Source: a virus. From it: a DNA stretch of 27,219 bases. Shown piece after piece: positions 6,084 through 12,431 of the stretch (position 1 is its first letter; every line of letters starts with the position of its first letter). The translations under genes and the position numbers were made by a program. A model generated the notes under the pieces. It was not told the origin of the DNA. It made no database searches and was given only the letters and a program-made list of their open reading frames with translations. The DNA lies in the IMG/VR virus record IMGVR_UViG_3300046747_000566, positions 64,001-91,219 of that record. One strand, written 5' to 3'.

Positions 6084-6275
6084 TCATTGTTGTGCCTCCT
6101 CAGCAAATGCATCATAGAACACTTTGGGGATCTCAGGTCGTATTGTTTTGCCAAGGATATTGATTAGCTCTACGCACTCCCCCAGTGTGTGATAGCCTTT
6201 TGTTGCCATATATCCACAAACATAACACAATACCTTTGGTTCGCTGTAATACTTACTGGGATCGTTATTATTCAT
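6084..6275 (-). CDS. Small hypothetical protein (63 aa)
   Basis: The family is not recognised. It contains one CxxC pair (CYVCGYMATKGYH, about residues 17-29) that with the histidine could bind a metal, followed by a helical segment (LGECVELINILGKTI). The end is acidic (DAFAEEAQQ). Its start at 6275 overlaps the upstream gene by 8 bp and lies just after GGAGGTGAGCT, a strong ribosome site encoded by that gene's last codons. Part of the long leftward operon. Confidence 0.6.
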   Translation of the reverse strand: MNNNDPSKYYSEPKVLCYVCGYMATKGYHTLGECVELINILGKTIRPEIPKVFYDAFAEEAQQ

Positions 6276-6714
6276 AGCTCACCTCCGTGTCAAACAATGT
6301 TATCGCGGGTGTCTGGTTCTCTAACGATGTTTCGCACATGACGCGAATCGATACAGGAGCTTCATTGCAATTGCTGCATTTCAAATCGCCAGGATCGAGA
6401 TCAGTGGGTATAGTAATGTGCACTTTGTCTGCAACATGTTTTGTGCTTATTGTTGCTTTGCAGTATTTGCACTGTGTTATGACAATCACGCGGTTTTTCT
6501 TGATTTCCAGGATGTGCCCTGTCTCAACAAATTGCTGCAAATAGGGCAAAAGCTCTCTTGTCTGTTCTCGTGATATGCAATAATCCTGCTGTTTCACGTG
6601 AATACGTAATTCGTCATGTTTACTTCCAAAGATGATGGTATCCAGAATTTCGTAAACATCATCTGTTGAAATAACAGCTAGCTCACCATTATCTAAAGTT
6701 GTTTCTTGTATCAT
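6268..6714 (-). CDS. Zinc-ribbon-containing hypothetical protein (148 aa)
   Basis: The family is not recognised. The start MIQETTLDNG at 6714 is chosen because GGAGGTTATAT precedes it. The first about 75 residues form an alpha/beta region (VISTDDVYEILDTIIFG ... REQTRELLPYLQQFVE). A probable zinc ribbon is made by CKYC (about 84-87) and CSNC (about 114-117). The last residues DTEVSYE contain the ribosome site of the next gene. It overlaps its upstream neighbour by 26 bp, and that neighbour ends in a similar peptide. Nucleic-acid or protein binding is possible but not shown. Confidence 0.65.
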   Translation of the reverse strand: MIQETTLDNGELAVISTDDVYEILDTIIFGSKHDELRIHVKQQDYCISREQTRELLPYLQQFVETGHILEIKKNRVIVITQCKYCKATISTKHVADKVHITIPTDLDPGDLKCSNCNEAPVSIRVMCETSLENQTPAITLFDTEVSYE

Positions 6715-7018
6715 ATATAACCTCCGTGTCATTTAGTGCTACGCTGCCGTCCACTATGCCGACTTCGATGTGCTTGAGTGAGACAAGTTCGATGGTGTTG
6801 CCGCATTCAAGATCTGGGAAGTCTTCATTGCAGTATTCTGCTATGAAAGATGATCTATTGCAGTCACAGCTATAGTTACCCTCAGTCCAGCTAAAGTAGA
6901 TTGGTTGGGCATCTTGCTCCTCGTGTGCGAAGTCGTAGAGAAAGGTGTAGTCTTTGCCTTGATAGCGTAGAGTAACTTCAGATTTGAATTTACGTGTATT
7001 GATCGAAGATGTGTTCAT
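6689..7018 (-). CDS. Hypothetical protein (109 aa) with CDCNRS motif
   Basis: The protein looks like a compact beta-rich fold: SEVTLRYQGKDYTFLYDF, then IYFSWTEGNYSCDCNRSSFI (about 40-59), then FPDLECGNTIELVSLKHIEV. The pattern WTEGNYSCDCNRSxF is reminiscent of small uncharacterised proteins of phages and plasmids; I cannot name the family. The three cysteines could bind a metal. The start at 7018 follows GAGGAGTAAGAGCA. It overlaps the next gene by 26 bp and ends with LNDTEVIYDTRNNFR, where the DTEV codons supply the next ribosome site. Confidence 0.65.
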   Translation of the reverse strand: MNTSSINTRKFKSEVTLRYQGKDYTFLYDFAHEEQDAQPIYFSWTEGNYSCDCNRSSFIAEYCNEDFPDLECGNTIELVSLKHIEVGIVDGSVALNDTEVIYDTRNNFR

Positions 7019-7023
7019 TGCTC

Positions 7024-7245
7024 TTACTCCTCATCATTGACTGCTTCGACAAACATTTCTATAACCTCTTTTGCATTGTTAACTACCTCTTCATAAGTCT
7101 CACCGTGTGCGCATGGTTGGATGATATCTTCTCTCAATTCAGGTGTCCATGCTTTATAGCACTGGTCTTTGATAGACCGCCCAATGATGATTTTATACCC
7201 GAGATGAAGCAGGATGCCTGGGAGGTGTTCGTTTGTAGTGCTCAT
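7024..7245 (-). CDS. HicB-like protein (73 aa), no HicA partner seen
   Basis: It matches the partial RNase-H-like fold of HicB antitoxins: YKIIIGRSIKDQCYKAWTPE (about 17-36), then PCAHGETYEEVVNNAKEVIE (about 44-63). The HGeTYEEvv.NAkEvIe helix is the family hallmark. HicB normally neutralises the HicA mRNA interferase and represses its own operon, but no HicA-like gene adjoins this one and there is no C-terminal DNA-binding domain. Solitary HicB-like proteins are common in phages and cyanobacteria/Chloroflexota. The start at 7245 follows GGAGGGAGCGCAAA. Confidence 0.75.
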   Translation of the reverse strand: MSTTNEHLPGILLHLGYKIIIGRSIKDQCYKAWTPELREDIIQPCAHGETYEEVVNNAKEVIEMFVEAVNDEE

Positions 7246-7261
7246 TTTGCGCTCCCTCCTG

Positions 7262-7483
7262 TCACATATCAGCTAATTTTCGAAACAAGTCGCTATAGCG
7301 CTGTTTTATGCGATGATATAATTCCATCCCAATGCCGTAGTCTATATAGACATCAAAATCCATGATATGCGGAAATGTTGCATGCTCAGGATAAATGATA
7401 ATCCTCTTCTGTTGCTTCTGCTGTGGTCGTTGCTTAGCTTTTGTGCGCCCGAATGTACGGGGTTGCTTACTGCTCTTTCTCAT
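7262..7483 (-). CDS. Small basic hypothetical protein (73 aa)
   Basis: The family is not recognised. The first 27 residues are strongly basic and Gln-rich (MRKSSKQPRTFGRTKAKQRP ...), probably disordered or nucleic-acid-binding. The rest has a short beta segment (FDVYIDYGIG) and an amphipathic helix (LYHRIKQRYSDLFRKLADM). The start at 7483 forms an ATGA overlap with the stop of the preceding gene and follows AGGAGC. It is not a HicA: the toxin's dsRBD-like G-H motif is missing. Confidence 0.6.
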   Translation of the reverse strand: MRKSSKQPRTFGRTKAKQRPQQKQQKRIIIYPEHATFPHIMDFDVYIDYGIGMELYHRIKQRYSDLFRKLADM

Positions 7484-7737
7484 GCCTCTTTGCTCCTGTT
7501 ATATGTCCTGTGATACTCTTCAAGCCATTCGCTCACTACTTGCTGAAGAGACATTACTTGCATTGCAAAGCTGTATCGATCGTGAGATCCAGTTGCTAAG
7601 AATTCTCTTGTTTTTGCTTCAAGTCTTGCATGCCATGTATCCCATGCTTCTTCACTCACTCCAGCGTCGTAGGGAGTAAAATTCTTTATCAGCTCGCACC
7701 AATCGATCATGAGCTGTTGGCCTGGAGAGAGTTTCAT
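7480..7737 (-). CDS. Hypothetical helical protein (85 aa)
   Basis: The family is not recognised. It is a mostly helical, slightly acidic protein containing MIDWCELIKNF, EEAWDTWHARLEAKTREFLA and LQQVVSEWLEEYHRTYNRSK. No metal motif or membrane segment is seen. It has ATGA overlaps at both ends, with 7734-7952 and 7262-7483, and a ribosome site AGGAGCAACAAGC. It is part of the long operon of small early-type proteins. Confidence 0.6.
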   Translation of the reverse strand: MKLSPGQQLMIDWCELIKNFTPYDAGVSEEAWDTWHARLEAKTREFLATGSHDRYSFAMQVMSLQQVVSEWLEEYHRTYNRSKEA

Positions 7738-7952
7738 GCTTGTTGCTCCTGCTTTGCAATGCCATAGCCAAGCCTGCGCAAAATACTCAGTATAGTCGCA
7801 ATCTCGGCGTTAACCTTGTCTTGTGGATATCGTTGCATCTTGAGTTGCTCTATGCGTGAAACCATGGCGTCAACAACAGTGTGTTCTTCGTGCTTGTTGT
7901 ATATCCATAGCTGCTTTAGCTCTACCAGTGGTATGCAATCAGTTGTACTCAT
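7734..7952 (-). CDS. Hypothetical helical protein (72 aa)
   Basis: The family is not recognised. It is a helical protein with VELKQLWIYNKHEEHTVVDA, SRIEQLKMQRYPQDKVNAEI and ATILSILRRLGYG. The segment RIEQLKMQRYPQ-KV.AEI..IL is weakly like the middle of the 79-aa protein at 17414-17653 (YRMQTIRRQHP ... VRAEIKYIL), so the two may be distant relatives. ATGA overlap with 7480-7737, ribosome site GGAAGGGATATTCAGAAC. Confidence 0.6.
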   Translation of the reverse strand: MSTTDCIPLVELKQLWIYNKHEEHTVVDAMVSRIEQLKMQRYPQDKVNAEIATILSILRRLGYGIAKQEQQA

Positions 7953-8182
7953 GTTCTGAATATCCCTTCCTGCTGCTGCACAATACCGCTACATTGCGTC
8001 TCAAGAATGCTCTTATGCTTTTCTAGCCAGCCTAGAAACTTTAATGCTTCTATCGGTGTCATGAGTACAAAGTCGTCTTTCTCCTCAATGCCTACAAAAG
8101 CTGTCTTTGTGCCTGCATTGTAATACTTTGCAGTTATCTTGCTGCTAAGCTGCTCTGATATCTCTACGATGTCTTGTGTCAT
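7949..8182 (-). CDS. Hypothetical protein (77 aa)
   Basis: The family is not recognised. The sequence suggests an alpha-beta-beta-alpha arrangement: a helix (IVEISEQLSSKITAKYYN), two strands (KTAFVGIEEKDDFVLMT) and a helix (PIEALKFLGWLEKHKSIL). This order is typical of small regulatory adaptors, but nothing diagnostic is visible. ATGA overlaps join it to both neighbours, and the ribosome site is AGAGGAAAAC. Confidence 0.6.
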   Translation of the reverse strand: MTQDIVEISEQLSSKITAKYYNAGTKTAFVGIEEKDDFVLMTPIEALKFLGWLEKHKSILETQCSGIVQQQEGIFRT

Positions 8183-8433
8183 GTTTTCCTCTGTCTTTCT
8201 CGCTGTATTGCTTCGCTAATATCCTCTTTTGTGATGTAACCTTTGCTGTACGCATAGAATGCAAGCAATATACGGTTACGAATGCCTACTTTGTTCCTAA
8301 GCTTGTATATATAGTGGTTAGCTGTCCTGCGGGCAATTCCCAGTATGTCTGCTATTTCTTTATCTTCGATGCCTTGTGCTAACAACTGTAATACTCTGAT
8401 TTCTTGCGGTGCTAGCGCTTTTGTGTTATCCAT
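8179..8433 (-). CDS. LuxR/GerE-type HTH-only protein (84 aa)
   Basis: A stand-alone LuxR-type DNA-binding domain: LAPQEIRVLQLLAQGIEDKE (7-26), IADILGIARRTANHYIYKLR (27-46) and NKVGIRNRILL. The glutamate near the start of the domain, the G-x-x-x-K/E-I and the second recognition helix T-x-x-x-H/Y are in family positions. There is no receiver or autoinducer domain, so its activity must be set by expression or a partner. It resembles a second such gene at 13188-13409. The ribosome site is weak (GAGCAAAAGCA) and the gene overlaps 8426-8626 by 8 bp. Confidence 0.85.
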   Translation of the reverse strand: MDNTKALAPQEIRVLQLLAQGIEDKEIADILGIARRTANHYIYKLRNKVGIRNRILLAFYAYSKGYITKEDISEAIQRERQRKT

Positions 8434-8626
8434 TGCTTTTGCTCGTATATACTGCTATCAAGTTCAGTGACTTGCTGATGTCTTCAAGCTGCTCAAATAT
8501 CTTGAACAACAAATAATTTTGTGTCACTGTTTGGTAGTGCTCTGCTGATATTTCACCAATATCAAGAACTGCCTTCATTTCGAGTTCAGTGACTATTCTC
8601 AGTCTTTCGATCAGTTCTAGTTCCAT
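8426..8626 (-). CDS. Hypothetical helical protein (66 aa)
   Basis: The family is not recognised. It is almost entirely helical and probably coiled-coil forming: LELIERLRIVTELEMKAVLD, then YLLFKIFEQLEDISKSLNLI. It lies directly upstream of the LuxR-type HTH gene with an 8-bp overlap, so it may be a partner of that regulator; this is only a position-based guess. The ribosome site GAGGAGAAGACAGC is good. Confidence 0.6.
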   Translation of the reverse strand: MELELIERLRIVTELEMKAVLDIGEISAEHYQTVTQNYLLFKIFEQLEDISKSLNLIAVYTSKSNG

Positions 8627-8649
8627 GCTGTCTTCTCCTCATATTTGCA

Positions 8650-9036
8650 TTACTTCTTCTTGAAGCATCTTACTACAATAATCTCTGCTAGAGCTTTATC
8701 AATCCATCCCGCCGTTCTTTGTTGCTCAAGCTCTGTCATACCTTCGCGTACCATGGCTATCAGTGTTTTGACTACCACCTCTAGCTCATCGGTACAATTG
8801 AAACTGTCTGGGATAAGCTCGTCCCACTTGGCATCGATTTCTGCTGCGACAGTAAGCTCGCTTTCCTCTGCTATCAGGCTAACAAGAGCCTGATAGGCCT
8901 TCTCAGCAGCTTCCAGCGGCGTCTTGCCATGAGCAGATGCACAAGGCCCCTTGATGACTTTCTTGGCTCCCTCGGCCCATGCTGAGTAGCCATCACCTTC
9001 GCGTTTGATGTCAATTGTATAAGATATATCATCCAT
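8650..9036 (-). CDS. HicB-like-fold hypothetical protein (128 aa)
   Basis: The N-terminal half resembles a HicB-like fold: ISYTIDIKREGDGYSAWAEG (about 3-22) followed by SAHGKTPLEAAEKAYQALVS (about 33-52), the strand-turn-helix order of that family, where AHG-T--EA---A-- is characteristic. The C-terminal half is helical and acidic (DAKWDELIPDSF, VVVKTLIAMVREGMTELEQQ) and has no recognised match. The start at 9036 follows GAGGAAGATCATC and overlaps the upstream gene by 8 bp. No toxin gene adjoins it. Confidence 0.55.
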   Translation of the reverse strand: MDDISYTIDIKREGDGYSAWAEGAKKVIKGPCASAHGKTPLEAAEKAYQALVSLIAEESELTVAAEIDAKWDELIPDSFNCTDELEVVVKTLIAMVREGMTELEQQRTAGWIDKALAEIIVVRCFKKK

Positions 9037-9439
9037 GATGATCTTCCTCGTTTTGTGGTGTGTCGCGCTGCACTCTATCACTGCTCAGGTACCACCTCAC
9101 GCGCTCTCTAGCAACGTCAAACCCGTATCGCTTGTGGTGACTGCACGCCTTGCAACTTGGCACCACATTGTCATACACTAAGCCCTTATCGATATTTACC
9201 ATCTCAATAATGCTATAGGTGTATTCTTGGCAAAAAGCGCAAAGCCCTTTGAAGTCTGAGGCGACTGATAATAGTTGCGTTAACGTCAGTGTTGCAGCTA
9301 GGCCTTGCTTTTGCGCTTTGTAGGTCGCCGTCTCCAAGCGATCTAGCTCGCGAGCAGCGTCACGCGTGAAACAGCGGCTACAGAGGCCGTATGAGTGCCT
9401 CGCCTCAAAGGTATCGCCACAAATACAGCAAGTACTCAT
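9029..9439 (-). CDS. Cysteine-rich HNH-like (probably degenerate) zinc protein (136 aa)
   Basis: There are two cysteine modules. The N-terminal one is CCICGDTF plus CSRCFTRD (about 4-26), a treble-clef-like zinc site. The second is CAFCQEYT (about 68-75) and NVVPSCKACSHHKRYGF (about 91-107), which has the frame of an HNH nuclease: CxxC, then NVVPxCxxCNxxK. In the usual catalytic position, where DH is expected before V-P, this protein has EMVNID, so the key histidine appears lost. It may bind DNA without cutting. The start at 9439 forms an ATGA overlap with the exonuclease gene, ribosome site GGAGGTATGAGCA. Confidence 0.6.
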   Translation of the reverse strand: MSTCCICGDTFEARHSYGLCSRCFTRDAARELDRLETATYKAQKQGLAATLTLTQLLSVASDFKGLCAFCQEYTYSIIEMVNIDKGLVYDNVVPSCKACSHHKRYGFDVARERVRWYLSSDRVQRDTPQNEEDHHG

Positions 9440-10020
9440 TGCTCATACCTCCGTGCATCCTGACCCAGCTCGGCCAGCCGTCGAATGAGCGCCGCCGTTG
9501 CCAGTGCATCTCCTAAAGCCCGATGAGCCTGTTCAAAAATAACGCCCTGCTGCACACAGGCATCACCCAGCTTCTGCCATGCGACGTCCTCGTATCGGCC
9601 AGGAGCACCCCAGAATGCAGCGTATTTCATCATCAGGCATCGCCACACCAAGATAGGCAAGGACACGCCGTGTACCTTCGCTGTGTGCTCCAATCGCTCC
9701 CTGTCGAAACCCACGTTGTAGGCAATGAGAACCCTGTCAGTCAGTGCTGCATGGATCTCTGGCCACTCCTCTGCAAAGGTCCTTGCGCCAGCCACCATGT
9801 CGTCTGTGATCCCGTGAACAGCCATCGCGCCTTCTTCAATCTCGCACTTTGGTCGCAGCAGCTTGTCAAAGAGGACATTGCCGTTAATGTCCACTATGGA
9901 CAATTCGATGATCTCCCCGTAGAGCCCAGTGGTCTCGGTATCTAATACTACGTATTTTCCTGGATTGTCCACTACATGCTTACATTGCAGCGGAAACTTT
10001 GACATTGTTTGCATGAGCAT
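9436..10020 (-). CDS. DnaQ-like DEDDh 3'-5' exonuclease (194 aa)
   Basis: It has the complete DEDDh set: VVLDTETTGL (D27, E29), NVGFDRERL (D106) and AHRALGDALATAAL (H166, D171), with VHGITDDMV between the first and second motifs as in DNA polymerase III epsilon and related proteins. It should remove 3' nucleotides with two metal ions, acting as a proofreading or DNA/RNA processing nuclease. No polymerase domain is attached and the length is that of a bare nuclease domain. It lies in the same operon as the initiator and loader, supporting a role in element replication. The start at 10020 follows AAAGGATTTATTAAAG; an internal Met (residue 6) is an alternative. Confidence 0.9.
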   Translation of the reverse strand: MLMQTMSKFPLQCKHVVDNPGKYVVLDTETTGLYGEIIELSIVDINGNVLFDKLLRPKCEIEEGAMAVHGITDDMVAGARTFAEEWPEIHAALTDRVLIAYNVGFDRERLEHTAKVHGVSLPILVWRCLMMKYAAFWGAPGRYEDVAWQKLGDACVQQGVIFEQAHRALGDALATAALIRRLAELGQDARRYEQ

Positions 10021-10081
10021 CTTTAATAAATCCTTTCATGCCGATTTTATCTTTCGCGGCTTCTGGTACTTGAGCATTAGA

Positions 10082-10828
10082 TTAGAGTAAGAGGAGTTGT
10101 GCAACCTTTTTGTTCATCACAGGTCTCTCATGCTTCTTTACTGATGTGCATAATTTCTCGTTTTGTTGTGGTGTGAGTATTTTTATCCATCCATCAAGAG
10201 CAACAATTAATCTATCTGCATTCTTAATTTTCCCGTACCTAACTAACTCTGGTATTAGCCAAGCCACTAAAGGTGCAATCTCTTTGATTTCTTCCTGTGA
10301 ACATCCGTAATCTTCAGCAGCCTGTCTTGATATTGGTAATGCGCAAAGTACACGTACAGATTTCGCACGGACAAATTGTCCTGTTTCTGGGACGGTTTCA
10401 ACACGAGGAAGAGGGATGGTGTAGAGATAGATGTTTCTTTCCAGAAGTAGCGGGCGCACCTTGGCTAGGTACTTACTCAGTTCTTCTTTTGCCAATTTTA
10501 ATTCACTGTCTATTAGCCGAGCACGATACTCGTCAGGAATATCGAATGTCTGTATCTCTTCAATGCGCTGGTTTGCAGCAAGTCCCAGATGTTGACTAAT
10601 ATTATCCAGGGTAGATGGGACAACCTGTTCCTCTAGTTGTCCATTGTCTTGATAAACTGACAACATCATTGCGTGGCCTATACCGAATTTAGGGCTCATT
10701 TCTCCTACCAATGATAGACCGTAAAGAGCCAAGAGTTGACGTCCTTCTTGATTATTATTCAATTTTGACGTTCTTTCATCTCTAAGCTCTTTGTAGAATG
10801 ATCTCTTGCTTTTATGCCTATTAACCAT
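10082..10828 (-). CDS. Hypothetical protein (248 aa)
   Basis: The family is not recognised. The N-terminus is basic (MVNRHKSKRSFYKELRDERT). The centre is alpha/beta (SLVGEMSPKFGIGHAMMLSV, RARLIDSELKLAKEELSKYL), with a proline-rich stretch PLPRVETVPETGQFVRAKSV. The C-terminal half is helical and ends in KKVAQLLLL. No catalytic motif is visible. The start at 10828 overlaps the DUF3102-like gene by 8 bp, with ribosome site AAAGGATTAGTGTAA. The tight coupling hints that the two proteins work together, perhaps in replication or partition, but that is positional inference. Confidence 0.65.
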   Translation of the reverse strand: MVNRHKSKRSFYKELRDERTSKLNNNQEGRQLLALYGLSLVGEMSPKFGIGHAMMLSVYQDNGQLEEQVVPSTLDNISQHLGLAANQRIEEIQTFDIPDEYRARLIDSELKLAKEELSKYLAKVRPLLLERNIYLYTIPLPRVETVPETGQFVRAKSVRVLCALPISRQAAEDYGCSQEEIKEIAPLVAWLIPELVRYGKIKNADRLIVALDGWIKILTPQQNEKLCTSVKKHERPVMNKKVAQLLLL

Positions 10829-11837
10829 TTACACTAATCCTTTCAGCTAATACAATGTAATCACCCTGGGTTAATTTTTCCTCTGCACGGGCAAGCGTTT
10901 CGCTTAATGACTGTATTTGTGCAAGTAAACTATTCTGCTGCGTACCACCAATATGTTGTACAGCCTGAAACATGCCATCAGAGATAATGTGTTCGATGGT
11001 CTGTTGTGTCTCAGCTAAAGACTTTATGCCATGTGACAGCAGACCTCGTATGGTGTTTTCTGCTTTGAATTGACGCTGCTGATCTTTTTCAGCATAGTGC
11101 TTTTTGAGGTTATCCTCCTCTTGTTTAAGCTTTTGTTTGAGTTGATTTTCCTGCTCTTTACGTTGCTTAGCTAAGTCCTCGTATAATTTTTGCTGGTTTC
11201 CTTGCTCAAGCTCTTTGCGTTCTTGCTCATACGCCCATATCTTTTTTTCTAGCTCCTTTTTGCGCTCTTCAATGATTTCTGGGTCCTTGGCAAGGTCATT
11301 CTTGAGGTCTTGTATCTGTTTGGTTAGCTTTTCGATCTCAGTCTGAGAGGATTGCTTGAGGTTGAATAACATTTGCTGAGCGGCTTTGGCGTCTGCCTGT
11401 GCTTTAGCCTCTGCTTCCTTGGCTCGCTTCTCAGCTTCTTTAGCCGCTTTGATAGCTTCAAGCGTAGGGGGGATTTCACCAGATTGGACTTGAGAGACTA
11501 CAGAGTCTGAAGTAGAGGGAGCCGCTAATTCATAGAGGATACTTGCAGGAAAATTAGTAAAATTTACTAATTTGATGTCTTCCCCAAATCGATCAGCGAC
11601 ATGCATAAAGTTGCTTGAGGTCTTCTGAGACATCCCAAACTCAGCGCTTATCCATTGCAAGAACTGCCCATGCCCTAGCTCTTCCTTGACCGCAATAAGA
11701 TCCAGGCCTATCGCGATGATATCCTCAGCAGTGCGCTTCATCCTGGCCTTGATCGACTCTGCCTTGACCTGGACACGGACACGCTTTGCTTCATCCAGCA
11801 CCCCATAGTCAAACGTCGTCTGTATTAAATCCCCCAT
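10821..11837 (-). CDS. DUF3102-like coiled-coil protein (338 aa)
   Basis: The N-terminal about 110 residues match the DUF3102 pattern found in plasmid- and phage-encoded proteins: IKARMKRTAEDIIAIGLDLI, AVKEELGHGQFLQWISAEFG and MSQKTSSNFMHVADRFG, the last part looking like a helix-turn-helix. Then a long coiled coil (about 130-275) rich in Lys, Glu and Gln (AAKEAEKRAKEAEAKAQADA ... KQRKEQENQLKQKLKQEED). The C-terminus returns to ordinary helices. ParB-like or DNA-bridging roles have been suggested for similar proteins, but the function is not established. The start at 11837 follows AAGGAGATATCAAAAC; an upstream ATG at 11861 lacks a site. Confidence 0.75.
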   Translation of the reverse strand: MGDLIQTTFDYGVLDEAKRVRVQVKAESIKARMKRTAEDIIAIGLDLIAVKEELGHGQFLQWISAEFGMSQKTSSNFMHVADRFGEDIKLVNFTNFPASILYELAAPSTSDSVVSQVQSGEIPPTLEAIKAAKEAEKRAKEAEAKAQADAKAAQQMLFNLKQSSQTEIEKLTKQIQDLKNDLAKDPEIIEERKKELEKKIWAYEQERKELEQGNQQKLYEDLAKQRKEQENQLKQKLKQEEDNLKKHYAEKDQQRQFKAENTIRGLLSHGIKSLAETQQTIEHIISDGMFQAVQHIGGTQQNSLLAQIQSLSETLARAEEKLTQGDYIVLAERISVNG

Positions 11838-12058
11838 GTTTTGATATCTCCTTCTGTGCAAATATGTGGTGTGAGCATTGCTGGCTCAGGAAGCCTCACG
11901 AGGATCTGGCCAAGCGTGAGATATTCAATAGTCTCCTTGCGGCTGTACGGCATAGTATCTTCAGCGGCTTTGATGAGTGCCATGCGATCTTGCACGGTTT
12001 GTCGCAAGATAAGCAGCTCTTTGAGGCTGTGCAGCTCTAGTGTTGCTTTTTCTGACAT
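11825..12058 (-). CDS. Small helical protein (77 aa), paralogue of 12231-12431
   Basis: The family is not recognised, but it has a clear relative two genes upstream. LELHSLKELLILRQTVQDRM here aligns with IELHSLTEACALITAIQKRL there, and YSRKETIEYLTLGQILVRL with YTRKDVIEFLAIQQILARM. Both are helical hairpin-like proteins. The ribosome site TAGGAGGATTTAC is strong. It overlaps the DUF3102-like start by 13 bp. The duplication within one operon suggests related partners or diverged subunits; function unknown. Confidence 0.65.
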   Translation of the reverse strand: MSEKATLELHSLKELLILRQTVQDRMALIKAAEDTMPYSRKETIEYLTLGQILVRLPEPAMLTPHICTEGDIKTWGI

Positions 12059-12075
12059 GTAAATCCTCCTAAGTT

Positions 12076-12234
12076 CTAATTATCGCTATCCACTGGTAGC
12101 AGCTCGTTCAGTGTCACCACATGGTCTACTCGTACTACAAGCAAAGCCCACACTGTGATAAGAATTAACTGATATATTGCGCATAAAGGCAATATATTCG
12201 ATGTGAATTCTGATAGCCATTGGGGTATGTTCAT
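12076..12234 (-). CDS. Small single-pass membrane protein (52 aa)
   Basis: A 52-codon frame joined to the upstream gene by an ATGA overlap (stop 12231-12233, start 12234). It begins MNIPQWLSEFTSNILPLCAI and has one membrane helix (about 15-36: LPLCAIYQLILITVWALLVV), then a soluble acidic tail RVDHVVTLNELLPVDSDN. It fills the otherwise empty space between two paralogous genes, and its stop lies just before the next ribosome site. The overlap, fit and hydrophobic pattern support a real gene. A holin-like or membrane-anchor role cannot be decided from sequence. Confidence 0.65.
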   Translation of the reverse strand: MNIPQWLSEFTSNILPLCAIYQLILITVWALLVVRVDHVVTLNELLPVDSDN

Positions 12235-12431
12235 TCGTTCACTCTCTCTTGCTCTACTAATGCGTCAACTTGCGGTGACATGCGTGCTAATATCTGTTGA
12301 ATTGCGAGGAACTCTATTACGTCTTTCCTCGTGTAACCGTTGGCAAGCACGTCGAGTCTCTTTTGAATGGCTGTTATTAGTGCACAGGCTTCTGTTAAGC
12401 TATGCAGCTCTATAGTGATCACACCGTCCAC
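12231..12431 (-). CDS. Small helical protein (66 aa), GTG start, paralogue of 11825-12058
   Basis: I place the start at GTG 12431 because GAGGGAG lies 7 bases upstream and because the related protein at 11825-12058 begins at the same place relative to the shared ELHSL motif. A longer frame to 12488 lacks a ribosome site. Visible parts are VITIELHSLTEACALITAIQ, KRLDVLANGYTRKDVIEFLA and IQQILARM. It overlaps the upstream gene by 13 bp and the 52-aa membrane protein by ATGA. Function unknown. Confidence 0.65.
   Translation of the reverse strand: MDGVITIELHSLTEACALITAIQKRLDVLANGYTRKDVIEFLAIQQILARMSPQVDALVEQERVNE

Noticed and set aside
5581-6087. 168-codon minus-strand frame starting at an ATGA overlap
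   Set aside because: Although the ATG at 6087 follows a strong ribosome site, the frame runs through the whole excisionase gene in another register, is Arg-rich and lacks any protein-like pattern. A short frame from 6080 is a better use of that site.
7024-7483. A hicBA toxin-antitoxin pair
   Set aside because: The 73-aa neighbour of the HicB-like protein is Gln/Lys-rich with no dsRBD-like HicA motif or catalytic histidine context.
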